Counted from the first letter of the stretch, positions 12,225 through 24,402 are shown. The stretch is DNA of 64,000 bases from Ampelocalamus luodianensis (GCA_036346255.1 CM070639.1:3668001-3732000); one strand, 5' to 3'. Numbers and translations are program-made. Notes: a model not told the origin generated them from the sequence alone.

Positions 12225-12427
12225 CCAAAGTAATCTTAGATTCTTGAATCAAATTACTGGTAGTTTTTACCAAACAATGTAATTTCGTAGAATTATAAAG
12301 GATTCCTAGTAATCCTCCTAGAATTCTGCCCTAAAGGTAGACAACAACCATCAACTATTCAAGTGAGCAGAAAAGAAGACAAAAAACATCAAGACTAATG
12401 TACTACAAATCTGCAATATATAACGAG

Positions 12428-12540
12428 TTTTTGGCTAAAATAGCATTGTTGGCGCGCGAAATAGCAAATCTAGCCCCCTCCACACATCAAAGACAAAAAT
12501 GGCACCACTGAGCCCGGGGACGCGACACATGTTCTTTTCT
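12428..12540 (+). repeat. Left terminal inverted repeat of the PMD element
   Basis: It pairs with 24290-24402. The outer ~45 bp are almost identical between the ends; a second conserved block is AAAAATGGCACC. Confidence 0.72.
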
Positions 12541-12806
12541 TCTCCCTAGGGGGCCGGAGCCACCTCGTTTGTGCCCCTAGGGGTCAGACCTCCTCTGGTC
12601 CATGTGCCAGGGGCACGGACAGCCCCCTTGGGGCTGTAATGCATTGTTATTTCATGTGAATTTTTTTAGAAAGAAATTCCATGATTTCATGTGATAATAG
12701 AGCGCATGATAATAGAGCGAAATGACATCCTCGATACATACACACGTAATCTATACAATGTAATTACACACGGGCTACAATATGGCTCACTCGTCTGAGC
12801 CACTCT

Positions 12807-14201
12807 CTACTTGCCGCGTCTACATCTACGTGCACGTCCTGGTCTTGCGTTGAGCATGTCTTGTGGGGTACATGAATCAGTCCAGGGAGCGCATCTCTGT
12901 TCGGAGAACGTAGGGGGACTGTTGAGTGGGCGGAGGTACTTCAGCAAGCTTACTTTAGCCAAGTTGAGTTTCTCCAACATCAATGTCGTCCAGCTGAGTC
13001 ATGCCAAACTAGCGGCCACCTGCAATCATATCAGTACGCTAAAGTAATCCGCCCTAGAGCCATGACCCCCTAGGTACGATGTATGAACGGCCCTCGGTGC
13101 AGAGGAGCACTGGCCTTGACGACGGTACAATGTATGAACGACCCTCACTTCAGAGGAGCACTGGCCTTGACGGTACGATGTATCAACGAACCCGGGTGAG
13201 GCAGAGCTCTGGCCTTTGTATGGTACTCCGTACTGGTCACGGTTCTGCTAAGCGTAGAGTAGAGGCCACCTTAGGTTGTACGCACCAAATTCTGGCACCA
13301 TGTAGTCCTCCCTGCCACTAGTTGGGATGGCTGCATCTTCATCAATTGATTCATCGTCACCCCAACGCCTAACTAAAGGCTGCAAGGCGGAATGATGTTC
13401 GCACAACATAAGGCAAAATCAATAATCATGACCTAAGTTGAACATGACTTACTTCCTCGATCTGTAGTTTGAATGACCTATGGGGAGCGTTAGGATGATC
13501 GCCAGTCTAACTAGGTCGTGCAGACATTGAGCGCAACAGTGATGTATCCCGACAGACATGCGACTAGAATATGGCATGATGTTAGCATAACCGAAGGCAA
13601 AATAAACAATCAATACATAAATTGAACATAACTTATCTCTTCGATCCAAGTACAGATGACCAACGGGAGCACTATGACAGTTGTCGGTCTCACATGGCTG
13701 TGGCGACCTAGGAGGTGAGCTAGGTTAGTCCACTTGGTGAGCAGCCTGAAGCATGTCGTCTCTCGACCGACCGCAGCTCATGTTCTTGATGATTTGCTTG
13801 GACTCCTCGTAGGTGAACTTGAGAGTCCCGAGAAGCCTCAGAATGGTGTGATTATGGCGCGAATGGCAGACCCGAATGAGCGTGAGATCCGTTGGACCCG
13901 GTCTCAAACTAAAGTGACAAAGAAGAGTCGTTTAGTAACACACAGTAAAAATATCATCCTTGAAACGAGCATAGGTTGTAAGTGTTTTACAGTGTCATCA
14001 CGCTGCCAAGCTCCGTGTTGATCGAATAGGTGCTGAAGCATGTCCTGGTGCATAACATGCTCTAGACGATCTGGCGGAGCACGAGTGAGTCTGGTGCTGG
14101 CTCGTGGTACGTACCACTCGATGTAGTCACGATAAGTCCCAATGTCATACGACCGCTGCTCCTGTAGAACCTCAATGTGCGCCATCTTCGCCGAGCCGTA
14201 T
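12807..14201 (-). pseudogene. PMD protein gene, 3' part (C-terminal exons)
   Basis: Minus strand. From 14201 downward the reading EDGAHIEVLQEQRSYDIG then YIEWYVPRASTRLT matches the late part of the plant mobile domain ('W......EWY....R..'). A second exon at about 13725-13907 reads TILRLLGTLKFTYEESK and ends in VD-stop. Further down, 13270-13370 reads DESIDEDAAIPTSGREDYMVPEFG, and 12807-12895 reads a basic tail CTPQDMLNARPGRARRCRRGK then stop; these look like alternative or later C-terminal exons. Part of the C-terminal coding stretch is a ~54-bp tandem repeat (13075-13200), and an exon-intron unit of 184 bp is duplicated (13392-13575, 13576-13725). The upstream part continues at 18620-19064 beyond the inserted LTR. 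PMD proteins occur in plant transposons and in host silencing factors such as MAIL1. Confidence 0.62.
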
Positions 14202-17200
14202 GTAGGATTCAGATTTATGAATCTGAACCCTCTGTGTATTTCTGCACTAGTCCCAGATCAGTAGCTAGTGTACAAGTGGATACAATGTTGATAACAAATT
14301 CGAATCACTATTCAATATAAAAAGTAAATAAGATAGTACCGGCCTTATGGCCACTTATTACAATAAAGGTCTCATGACCAAGTTTTACAACAAAGGAAAT
14401 ACCAAAAGATAAACTTAGTGGTGGCCCATCAAATTGCTCACCGGCATTCGGCTTAGGAGCGCAGCCTAGTAGTCCGGATGACATTCATCAAAGCCACAGG
14501 CATAGAAGTCGTAATCCTCCTCGGTGGCGTTGAAGACTTCTGAGATATATTTTGAGTGTAGCATGTGAGTACATAAAGTACTTCACAAGTCTTGGAGAAA
14601 ATGCAATATGCAATGCTTAACAAATGGGGCTTAAATGGTTCTTTTGCACAAAGCAATGTTTTAGGTTTTAACAGTTTTAATAAAGCAGCATTTGACAAAA
14701 GCAGTTTCAATAATTAAATTAACTATTTCATTAGTGAAGGTTCTAGCTACCAACTACTTGTATCGAGGCTCTATCTGCCAAGGTTCAAAGGATAAGGCTC
14801 TAGCTTCCCAACTGGCTCCAACTGCCAGAATAACTAATCAAGAGTTTCAACTGCCCCCGGATTCCCAAAGTTTATTCTTTTGAAAACCAAACCAAAATCT
14901 ACCATGTGAAAGCGCACTTTGCCTACCCTTGAACACGGGCACAGTTGTTTGAACAGTTTTACACTCTGCAGAGGTTATACAGCTTGACACACACGAGATA
15001 ATCAACTTGAAATGTCAGCCATGGCATGCTTCCTTGGGCGTTCGACTAAGTGATTATCACAAGGCATTTGATTGTACAGTGCATGCTCAGTTTGAAATAA
15101 CATAAGCGTCGGTCCTTAATTGACCAAGGAGATAGTCAATAATTCCATCCACTCACCCCAATCCAAACAAGTTTTCCACTATTTTATTTTATTTTCCAAA
15201 CTACTGGCAATACCTATTACCATACATTTCTCAAACTATTTTGCAAAAAGGGCGATAATATTTCCCTCCCAAAGATGACTATAATTGATAAAGCTTGTCT
15301 AAGCAATTCTACCGTTTTAACTAATCCAACAATAATGTAATACTTACCATGGATTTGCTATACTAGGGTAAATGGTTCATAGATAACAACATCAAATGAT
15401 GGTATAATCAAGTTGGGATTAACTATTCATCCTAAGAATTGAAATCATCATTTATGTAAATAGTAATGCATAATATATTTGAATAATATAAAATAGGATT
15501 TTTAAAAACATAGACGCAACATGATCAAATGAGACTTACCTTCGTTGAAGGTAAGGGTTACTCCTTCAGATTAGTTCAAGCTTGCTTCAGCCACATCAAA
15601 CTCTACATGTGCGAAACGAGACAAATAAACACAATAAATCCAAATAAAATCCAAAAAATATAAATTTAGTGCTGATGGGTAGATATTAAATTTAGACATT
15701 TAAATCATCTGAATCAGAGTTCGAACGAAGGAGAACGGACATCCGAAAGTTTGTTAGAAAGGGAAATTGAGAGAGAAAAGAATATTCCAAGGAATATTAT
15801 TTTTGGGTTAAATACTAAAATATTGAGAGAATGACAAGTGGGTCTATTTGTCATTGGGATAGAGAGAAAGAAAGGAAGAAAGATCGAGGATGACATGTGG
15901 GTCCCAAATGTCGATGAACGGAAATTCAAGAAAGAAGGAAGAATAGAGGAAGGAGTAGACTAGGGGCGGCAGTCGGCTCGGCGGCGTGGGCGTGGGAGGG
16001 CCGGGCGGTGGGAAAAATGGGACAGCGGTGTTCCAGGGAGGAGATGGGAGGTGGCGGCACGACGGTGGGAGCGACTCAGCGTACAACGGTAGTGTCGCTC
16101 TTTGGGATGTGGCACGAGCACCAACATGACGACGTCAAGGGGAAGCCATCGGTCCACTCAGGGAGGCCGAGGGTGGTCTGAGGTAGTGCGGCGGTGGTGG
16201 TGTGCGATAGGGAAGAAAGGATGGGAGGGGGGAGGGGTCGGTGGAGGATACTCAGGAACGCAGGTGACACACGGTTGGGCAAAGGGCTCACCGGAGAGAG
16301 ATCGTGGTGGGGTGGCTCGGGTGCACAAAGAGGAAGAAGACAGAGAGGAGAGAGGGAACAAAGTCTTGGGGCTTGGGAACACACGGTGACATGGTTGGTG
16401 GGGCGAAGAGCTCACCTGAGTCTTGTAGGTGACATGGTTGGTGACAAGATCTTGTAGGATCATTAATGACAATCGGAGGGTGAATGATTGTAGTCCACAG
16501 CGGAATATTTTTCCTCAAATCGACTATTTTTCGATCTTGCAACCTGCCAACACAGTGAGTACGAAAAAGATAAAGACAAATAGTTTTGGTACTATAGCAG
16601 TTGTATATGTATTGTAGCAAGCGATGTGTCGCCATCAGTAGCAGCGTGCGTGTTATGTAGCAAACCGAAAGGCCAAAGATTTTGCCTTCAATAGTCTTTG
16701 TAGCAATCGATAATACTCACGTCTTGGAGAAAATAAAAGCCTTGTTTGCACTTGATCTCCCGCCTCCAAACTCACCTAACGAGAAAAGGATTTTCTAGTT
16801 GTCACACGCGACCTTGACTTGCCTCGGCGCGCAAACCGATTGATCTAGGTGCGGTGGACGACCTCACGTCATACGCAAAAATCACACAACCACTTCTAGC
16901 AACTCACGTCAAGAAAAATCAATCAACTATACTTGACCTCCTTCCCATGCGTTCTAGTACCACTACATGCAAGCACGACCACCTCAAGTAGATGTGCGAC
17001 CACTAGCGACAATAAAAGTAGCAATCAACACAATCAAAAGAGCAGTCATCTCACATGAAAAATCATGTGTTGTACAGCCGCTACAATCCCTTGGCTAATT
17101 TCCTCGTCAAAATCCTACTGCCAGCCCTATTTTCTTCATGAACAGCCACCAAAATAGCACACTGCGCGCCCCTACTTCGATGAGAGCCTTTTTACATCAA

Positions 17201-18619
17201 AAGCGCAACCCTAATGCCAATCCACGTCGGCCTAAATACTCAACGTCCAGCACCCAGACTCTTTCCACCTAATCACATAAACATGTCCAGCCCATGTGCT
17301 GCACCATGAGCCCATCACCTATCAACTGATCTCACGTCCAGCCCATGTGCTGCACCGTGAGCCCATCAATTCCTCACATCGTATGGACATCCCAAAAATT
17401 TTCATGTGTCAAAGCCTTCGGACCACACATCCGTAGCTCCAAAACATATCATCCATCTTCGATCTTCATACGTCCCAACTCGAGCCCGACCGTCTCCTCC
17501 AGCATCCTCGACCTTCTGGACCATGACTCCGCACCAAGCCACCTCCTGGTCACCGCCGTAGATAACGATCGTCTCCGAGTTACCCTGCACATGCAAAGAC
17601 CAAAACATCATCTTTTTTCGGCACAAGTTCGTCCCAACTTGACCGATATAAGTCCACACACGCCACACACCTCAAATAACATTAGTACCCAATATTGTCA
17701 ATTATTCATCACTAAAATATTCTAGACCTGACCACATGGTCTAACAGTTGGTGGGGCGAAGAGCTCACCGGAGCGACAGGAGAGGCAAGTCAAGGTGGCG
17801 GCCGGAGAGAAAGAAGAAAGGGGTGTGGCAGCGATTTGGTGGGGAATGAGTGGGGAAAGGGGTACGTCGACACACACTATTTATAGAGGGGATGGTAGGG
17901 AAAACCAGTGCGTCTCTTCGGCGATGGAAACTGAAGCATTGAAGACTTCTGCTTCAAGTTGAATCGACGATGAACAACGACATAGTAGGGAGAGGAACAA
18001 AATGTCGGTGGAGAATTGATAGTACACATTAAGGCGACAGGACGACGTGGGAAGCGGTGTAGACGAACGGGCGCATGTCACATAGCGTGGGTTGCGCTAG
18101 CATTCGACTGAAGCAAGGGATGAAGGAAAGAAAGGAAGATGAAAAGAAGAAAGAAAGAAGAAGATGGGCTGGATGGGCCATGGAAAGAAAGTGGGCTCGT
18201 CTCGAAGAAATAAGTGGGTTTAGACATAGTGAAAAAACTAGAGAAAAGGATTTCAGCCCAAAAGCCAAAATTGAATATTTGTAATATTGAATTTGAATTT
18301 CTGATATTTGTAATTTGGAGAGAATTCAAATTCAAATTCAAATTTGAATTTCGGTTAAGGTTTGAAATTAAGGAGAGATATATATTCAAATTAAGAATTT
18401 GAATTCAAATTTGGCCGAGATTGATTCGACAAAATATGGGGATTAAAATTTGAGCTTGCTAATTGAAAGGAGTTTTGAACTTCGGATTTGAGATGGAAAG
18501 ATTGGAAATTTCAGAACTTAATTTAATTTTTAATATTTTGTAAAACTCCAAATAAGATCTACATCTTTGAAGTAAATATTTTAAATAATGTTTGAAAACA
18601 CCAGATTTGGGATGTTACA
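14202..18619 (-). mobile_element. Giant solo LTR (4.4 kb), gypsy Tekay/Del-like
   Basis: In minus orientation it runs TGTAACATCCCAAATCTGG to CTGAATCCTACA (TG...CA), flanked by CCGTA at 14197-14201 and 18620-18624, an exact 5-bp target duplication. No internal retroviral domains, primer site or second copy is present, so it is a solo LTR. The sequence is related to the LTR at 59837-63943: both share 'CTCTGTGTATWTCTGCACTAGT' near one end and a 'GGTTCTAGCTACCAACTAC'-type block further in. GC-rich open frames at 15.9-16.4 kb and 17.3-18.3 kb fall inside the LTR and have no recognisable domain. Starts of the TGTAACAYCCC type with several-kb LTRs are known in Del/Tekay gypsy elements; clade is inferred. 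Confidence 0.82.
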
Positions 18620-19064
18620 CCGTAGTCCATTGATGTTGTATTGCCTGGCAGTTCTCAGAATGTCGGCCTAGCATCGATTGCCTGCATTCGAGAAGGATTT
18701 ATGTGAGAAGTATGGATGTAGGTGGCTACTGTAAACATGAATCAGATTGAGTTGCACCCACAAGTGGACCCGGTCGCTCAAGCATCCTCCCGTCGGGCGG
18801 GGGCACAACCTAGTAACACGCTGCGGTGCAGAAGGCTCCACCCTATAGGGAAAAAGGTGGCAGGTCATTGCCCGAAACCCGACGTCCTATGTGCATTGCA
18901 CGGATAGTCTGTGTGGCGCTGCCGTATTCACAAACTGTGAGCTCTATGGAGACCATATGATGTTGTCATCGTGCAACATCTCGAATTCATTGAGGAACAC
19001 GGGGTAGCACCTCGCCGATCTGTCTCTAGCCCAGCGTAACATGCTAGCAGTCCATCAGGTGCCC
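18620..19064 (-). pseudogene. PMD protein gene, middle part
   Basis: Minus strand. After 19064 the frame reads WWTASMLRWARDRSARCYPVF, then NEFEMLHDDNIIWSPYRAHSL, as in the middle of plant mobile domains ('Y...FD.L....I.W.PY'). A frameshift follows, then degenerate sequence up to the target duplication at 18620-18624, across which the frame joins the segment below 14201. The upstream portion lies above 22457. This piece is stranded between two solo LTRs. Confidence 0.6.
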
Positions 19065-22000
19065 TGTCGAGACCCGTATTTACATATTTAAAACCCTATG
19101 TGTATTCTGAACTAGTCCCAGATCGTTAGCTAGCTCACACAGGAAACATCGATGAAATACCCTCCATTTATAGATTTAACTAAAAAGATATCAAAATAAG
19201 CAATAGTAATAATAACTGAACCTTATGGTCAACGCTTACTTAACTTGCCATGCAGAGCTAAAGAAATAAAAAAACTCTTGCATCGAAACGGAAAACTCGG
19301 AAAGACCAATCAACATGCCCACATGCAATCTAGTAGATAGCGCATCCTAATTCGCAAAGCCTTCAAAGGACTCCTCTTCGTAGAACTCTTGAGCAGCTTG
19401 ATACTCTTCAACTGAGCAGCAAAGTTTAAAGCCGTGAGTCATAAAGTACTTAACAAGTCGCAGGGAAAAATATGCAATTAATATTCATGCAAGACTTGAA
19501 CAAAGGAATAGCTGTATAGTTCTTTTACAAAAAGTAGTATTGATAGTAAATACGATAAATAGATTAGAATGCGTATTTGAAAAGAGTAATAAATAAACAA
19601 TTGCTTTGAAATAGCAGTGAACTTCCCATTCACTTTCCAACCAAACCACCAAGTGAACAACTCATCCACGGAGTGAACATTATATTTACCAAGTGAACTC
19701 CTCATTCACCTTCTGACATAATTTTATAAATAAACTCTACTGTTCATGTAAAATTCCCGAGCATTGTCCATAACTAGGGACACGACTGCTTAAACAATTT
19801 TAACTCGACAGAGGTTGTACAGCTTTCCCCATAAGAGATAAATCAACTCAAAGTGTCTAACCACACTTTCATAGGTGTGTGATTAAGTGATCGTCACAAG
19901 GCCTTTACATAACTCATTCTTAATCCCATTCTGTCCGCTAAGGTTTGAACACTGAATGTCTTTCCAACAAGACGAGGCCGCCCTCTTGCGCCATTGTGAG
20001 TATACGTCCATCCCATAACACACGCTTCCAAGACAGAACCGAAATTAAGATATTACTAATTAGTTAGCCAGGTCCATCCCATACTAGACAAGTGTTGTAC
20101 AATATGGCCTAGTTCAATGGCGCACAAAATTAAGTTCTTGATAATTACTCAGGTGAGTCTACCATAACCCAACATTGTGTTAACCACACCCCCTTTACCG
20201 CACAATCGTTCTCCTGGGCGGAAATCATTTTGTTCAACCAAGACTAATGACATACCCTGTCATGGCACATAAATTTTAACAACGGTGGCTACCTGCCATA
20301 ATTCTATAACTTATTAAGTCAAATTTAACATTATTGAACAAGTGACATGAGCCCATCACACAACTAAGCATTACTAAGCATATCCACGATATCCGTGTTA
20401 GTGATACAAATATGTCCAACTAATAATGACTATCCTATGGTGATAAATGATTTGTGGTATTCAAATAAGCAACGGTGGCATAATGACAAATAGGTGATCA
20501 ACTATTCCCAAAAGCAGTTGATATAAAAATAACATACAATTTGATAATATAATTTTGAAATCATAGTTCAACATGATAAAAGTAATATGACTTGTCATAC
20601 CTTTGTTCAGTTACCACACTTGGATCTTCAAAGCTTGCTTCTGCTCCTCTCATTGAAACAAATCGTCTACATGAGAGAGAAAACAATAGGCGAAGCATAA
20701 ATAAATCCAAAATACAAACAAATAAAATCCAATAATAGAAAAACCAAACTCTAAAAGGAAGAGTTTGATTTTAGATGAATTTAGACATTTGAATGGACTG
20801 AATCGTAGTTTGGACGAAGGAGAACAAACTCTCGAAAGATTTGCTCGAAAAGAAAAGAGAGAGAAAATACTATTCTGGATTTTAGAATTTTTCTTTCAAA
20901 AGAAAATTCTAGATTACTACATCAGCATGACATCAGCAAAGAAAAAGGAATTTCAGCCAGAATAAATTTCTAAAGGAAAAAAATCAATGACACTGACATG
21001 TGGGCTCGTGATCTATAGACCAGGGCCATGGGAGAGGCCTACGGTGAACCAGGTGCACAAAGCTGACACACGGACTACTGATTGGAAGACACAGCAACGA
21101 AAGAAGCTGATGGGGCGGTTGAGGTGGCTGACTCGATGGAAGAGAGAGAAAACAAGGGAGGAACAGAGGAGCTAGCGGCGGCGGCAGCGAATGACGGTGA
21201 GACGATTGCTGGCAAGTGGCAAAACAGGTTGTCGGTGGCTCGGTGGTGCTGAAGGAGGCGGCGGCACGACAAGGGCGGTGGTGACTCAACGGCGGGGGGA
21301 GACTATAGCAGAGCAGCGACTCGGTCTCACGGTGGAAATAGCGAAGCAAGAGTGCTCGAGGAGAAGGGAGGTGCGCACGAGGTTGGCAGTGGCACGGGGA
21401 TCAAGGTAGAGCGGCTCGGGACCGACGGAGCACGATGGGAACGACGACGCGACGGTGATGGTGGCGATGGAGAAGATGAGCGGCAGTGGGACATCTCGGC
21501 GACAGATAGAAAAAAAGGAGGGAGGGGGTCGAAAGAGAAGAACTTGGAACGTGGGGTGACACACACGGGAAGGCGAGGGAGCTCATCGGCGGCGAGATCG
21601 GAGATGGAGGCGACGACTGGTTTTGGGGACGAAGGAGGCGATGGTGGACTGAGGTTCTTCCATTAATGGCGACAGAAGCATGGTGGAGAACGCGGGAAGG
21701 CGAACCCGATGGTAACAAAGGCACGGTCAGAGATGCAATGACGGTGGCAGAACGACTGATGGAATCCTTCAATGGCTGACGACGTCTTCAACGGAATTCG
21801 GTGAACTTGGCGGAGCTCTTGGGATGGTGACTTGGGGCTTCAGGTGAGATGGACGGTGCAAAGATTTGGACGTGAGGGATGGGGGAGTTTGAGAGGAGGA
21901 CGACGACGCTACCTTGTCGGAAGCAAGGAGGAAAGGAGGAAGGGAGGTGGGAGAATGACAGGTGGGTCCACCCTACAGCGAGAGGAGGGAGGAGGAGGTG

Positions 22001-22456
22001 GTTGGCTGGTGCGAAGAAAAACGAAGGTGGGCCAACGATGGCGGTTAGGCCAGGGCAAAGAAAGAAACAGGCCGGCGCAAAGGACTGGGCCGAGGGGAAA
22101 AGAGAAAAAAAGGTTGGGCTGAAAGAATAGGAAATGGGTGGAAGGAAAAGAGATTCAGCCCAAAAGGAAAAATCCTGAAAAATTGATTTTCTGAATTTTA
22201 GAAAAGAGATTAAATAAAATCAAGCTCAAAGAAATAGTAAATAAACTTTAAAAATTCATAGAAAATTCCAAAAAATACTCTGGAACTCAAGGAACCCAAA
22301 TAAAACAACTTTGAATTTAATTGAAGTTTAGATTAATCACATTAAATTGTTTTAATTTATAAAAATTCAAATTAAGCTTGAACTTAACTAAGAAAATTCA
22401 AATGGTTATTTTTATTTTTAAATGCTTCAAATGAAATCCAAATTTGGAATGTTACA
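19065..22456 (-). mobile_element. Giant solo LTR (3.4 kb), gypsy Tekay/Del-like
   Basis: In minus orientation it runs TGTAACATTCCAAATTTGG to ACGGGTCTCGACA, flanked by TGCCC (19060-19064) and TACCC (22457-22461), a 5-bp duplication with one later change. No coding domain, primer site or partner LTR is seen. It is related to but clearly diverged from the LTR at 14202-18619; both have a block of the type 'CGTCACAAGGC.TTT.CATA' and a 'TCAGCCCAAAAG' block. The GC-rich open frames at 21.0-22.1 kb are LTR sequence, not genes. Confidence 0.8.
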
Positions 22457-23299
22457 TACCCATACTGGGCCCGTCTATCGGATCATGGAACTCGGCGTAC
22501 GGGTGCGCTGCAATCTTGAAGGTGGGCCACCCAACAAGGAATTGCTCCCTACTCCACAAATTCAACAGCATGTAGTAGACGATAAGGACCGGTTTCACAC
22601 TGATGTCGCACTACGAAGCGTCACACAATGCCCTGTATGTGGCACAAAGAACAGCTGATCCGAAGCTGTAATGGGGCATCCCCCCAGGCTCGACGTCAAC
22701 CAAAGACTCAACGATGTGGACGAAGCTAGGGTACACCCAATCACCATGTATGGTGGGAAACGAGTTCAACTGAAAAAATGCAAAAGGTACGCGACGAGGT
22801 GCATCCTAACAACCTCGTTTGGTGCATTCGCAGGGCATCGACTAAAATGCCTAAGCCATATCCGAGGGACAACACAGGCCTTGTCTGGGACAGCTAGACC
22901 GAATCGATGCGCCAAGCGGGCCTTCCAATCCACCGACTGACGGGGTGGAACAAGTGTGTCTCCTATGATCACCAGACTAGTCAAGAACGAGACATCCTGG
23001 AAAGTGATAGTCATGTCTCCCCATCGAAAGCAGAAGGTGTGTGTCTTGGGTCTCCATCTGTCAACAAGTGCCGACATGAGACTCCCGTCTAGGGTGAAGT
23101 AGAGGCCGATGTGGAGCATCCTCGTAAAGGGCAACAAACTTGTGTCCCGAAGGAGTGGTATGTAGCGAGGGTCAAGTTCCCAGTAATGCTTCTCTAACCT
23201 CAGCACGAGGGATGGAGGACCATTCCCGTCCCTGGTGATCTACAACTTGCTACGATGATGTTCATCATAGAATGGTTTGAGTAGCTCCGGTAGAGGCAT
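22457..23299 (-). pseudogene. PMD protein gene, 5' part (start of the plant mobile domain)
   Basis: Minus strand. A possible start at 23299 reads MPLPELLKPFYDEHHRSKL, then one in-frame stop (23240-23242), then a clear PMD: LEKHYWELDPRYIPLLRDTS, VDRWRPKTHTFCFRWGDMTI, TFQDVSFLTSL (compare 'ALVERWRPETHTFHFPCGEMTVTLQDV'), RHFSRCP and VVRMHLVAYLLHFF. One missing T in a T-run at about 22760 breaks the frame; beyond it the match resumes as HIVESLVDVEPGG, YSFGSAVLCATYRALCDA and LLNLWSREQFLVGWPTF. The order and spacing are those of the plant mobile domain, so this was a complete PMD gene before decay and LTR insertion. A leader with a TATA box lies upstream (24031-24044). Confidence 0.75.
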
Positions 23300-23439
23300 G
23301 ACTTGCAAGAGATTAAATGTTGAGTTAGTACGACACAAATAAAATGCAAAAATACATGGGAATGAAGCATTAAAACGAAACGAAGTACATAAATGCGCAA
23401 ATATTACTACACTACCTGTAAACATAAAATGATAGTAAA

Positions 23440-23840
23440 CTAATTAGAGCTAATTAATTATGACTAATTTATTACAACTAATTTATTACGACTAAATAAT
23501 TACGACTAAGTTATTACAACTAATGAATTTGCACTAATTAAATGACTAATTAATTATGACTAAATTCATTTCAACTAAATTAATTATGACTAAATTAATT
23601 ATGACTAATTAATTAGGACTAATTAGTTATGACTATTTAATTACAACTAAATTAATTATGACTAAACTAATTACCACTAAATTAATTACCACTAAATTAT
23701 ATACAACTAATTAATTACGACTTTAATAACTCCCAATAATTAATTACGATGAATTTAAATATGTATAATTAATTACAATTAAAAAATCACTATTTAATTA
23801 AATACGACTAATTAATTGTGAATAATTTATTATGGAAAAA
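23440..23840 (-). repeat. AT-rich ACTAATTAATTACG-type repeat, probable first intron
   Basis: About 400 bp of imperfect reiterations of (ACTAA)TTAATTACG/ATG. On the minus strand it lies between a splice-donor-like AGGTAA (complement of TTACCT at 23844) and the PMD start at 23299, so it may be the first intron of the PMD gene. A very similar block is at 42800-43140. Confidence 0.6.
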
Positions 23841-24030
23841 ATTACCTCTTCTCAATGATCTTGCCTTGATGTCGATATTTTTATACTAATGCAATTGCTA
23901 AACACTGCTGTAAACACTATCCAATCGGCAATGCAAAATGAAAAACTTCGTGTGAAACGCTGATCTTCCTTCATTGCCTCCTCTCTGTCTCTTTGCATGG
24001 GGGTGCTTGCGAGCTGAGAGCGATAACTCG

Positions 24031-24044
24031 GGCTTTTATAGCCG
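24031..24044 (-). promoter_or_regulatory. TATA box of the PMD gene
   Basis: On the minus strand CGGCTATAAAAGCC, about 190 bp upstream of the donor-like AGGTAA and the AT-rich intron. Position and sequence suit a core promoter. Confidence 0.5.
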
Positions 24045-24289
24045 TGGGATGGAGTTGTTCCGACCGGGTGGAGGGAGCAACGACGAGACATGGTGCTGGC
24101 ACACGGGAATCCAATTTTGGCCAGGTGGAGGGAGCAGCGACGAGACTGGACGTGGGAGCATGATGGGACGGGCGCGCGGTGCAAAGACTGGGAGGCGTCT
24201 GTGCCCCGGAGGCACGGCCTCAGGTGTGGACAAGAGGGCGTCTGGGCCCCAGGGGCACGGACTAGCCGACTCCGACAGCCTGTCACGCG

Positions 24290-24402
24290 GACGAGGTCTG
24301 GTGTCGCGTTCCTGCGGCTCTGCGGTGCCATTTTTTGCTTCAATGTGCGGAAGGGGCTAAATTTGCTATTCCGCTCGCAAACAATGCTATTTTAGCCAAA
24401 AA
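24290..24402 (-). repeat. Right terminal inverted repeat of the PMD element
   Basis: It is the inverse partner of 12428-12540. It abuts a (TA)n microsatellite at 24401-24423, which then leads into the next element. Confidence 0.72.

Larger units (their letters stand above)
12428..24402 (-). mobile_element. Mutator-like element carrying a PMD gene, with nested solo LTRs
   Basis: The left end TTTTTGGCTAAAATAGCATTG and the reverse complement of the right end, TTTTTGGCTAAAATAGCATTG, are the same for 21 bases and stay similar for about 110 bp (both continue to AATAGCAAATYTAGCCCC and AAAAATGGCACC), followed by looser similarity around 'CCCCNGGGGCACGGAC' blocks. Inside, on the minus strand, lies a PMD gene but no Mutator transposase. 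Two giant solo LTRs account for 7.8 of the 12.0 kb, so the original element was about 4.2 kb. The target duplication is masked: the right flank is a (TA)n run and the left flank is AATATATAACGAG. Long inverted ends plus a PMD cargo suggest a non-autonomous Mutator-like element; assignment to that superfamily is inference. Confidence 0.68.

Noticed and set aside
15714..18389. Multiple overlapping open frames on both strands
   Set aside because: All fall inside the 14202-18619 solo LTR; GC-rich low-complexity sequence explains them and no domain is seen.
20984..22130. Open frames up to 123 codons, Arg/Gly- or Ser/Pro-rich
   Set aside because: Inside the 19065-22456 solo LTR; composition-driven and overlapping on both strands.
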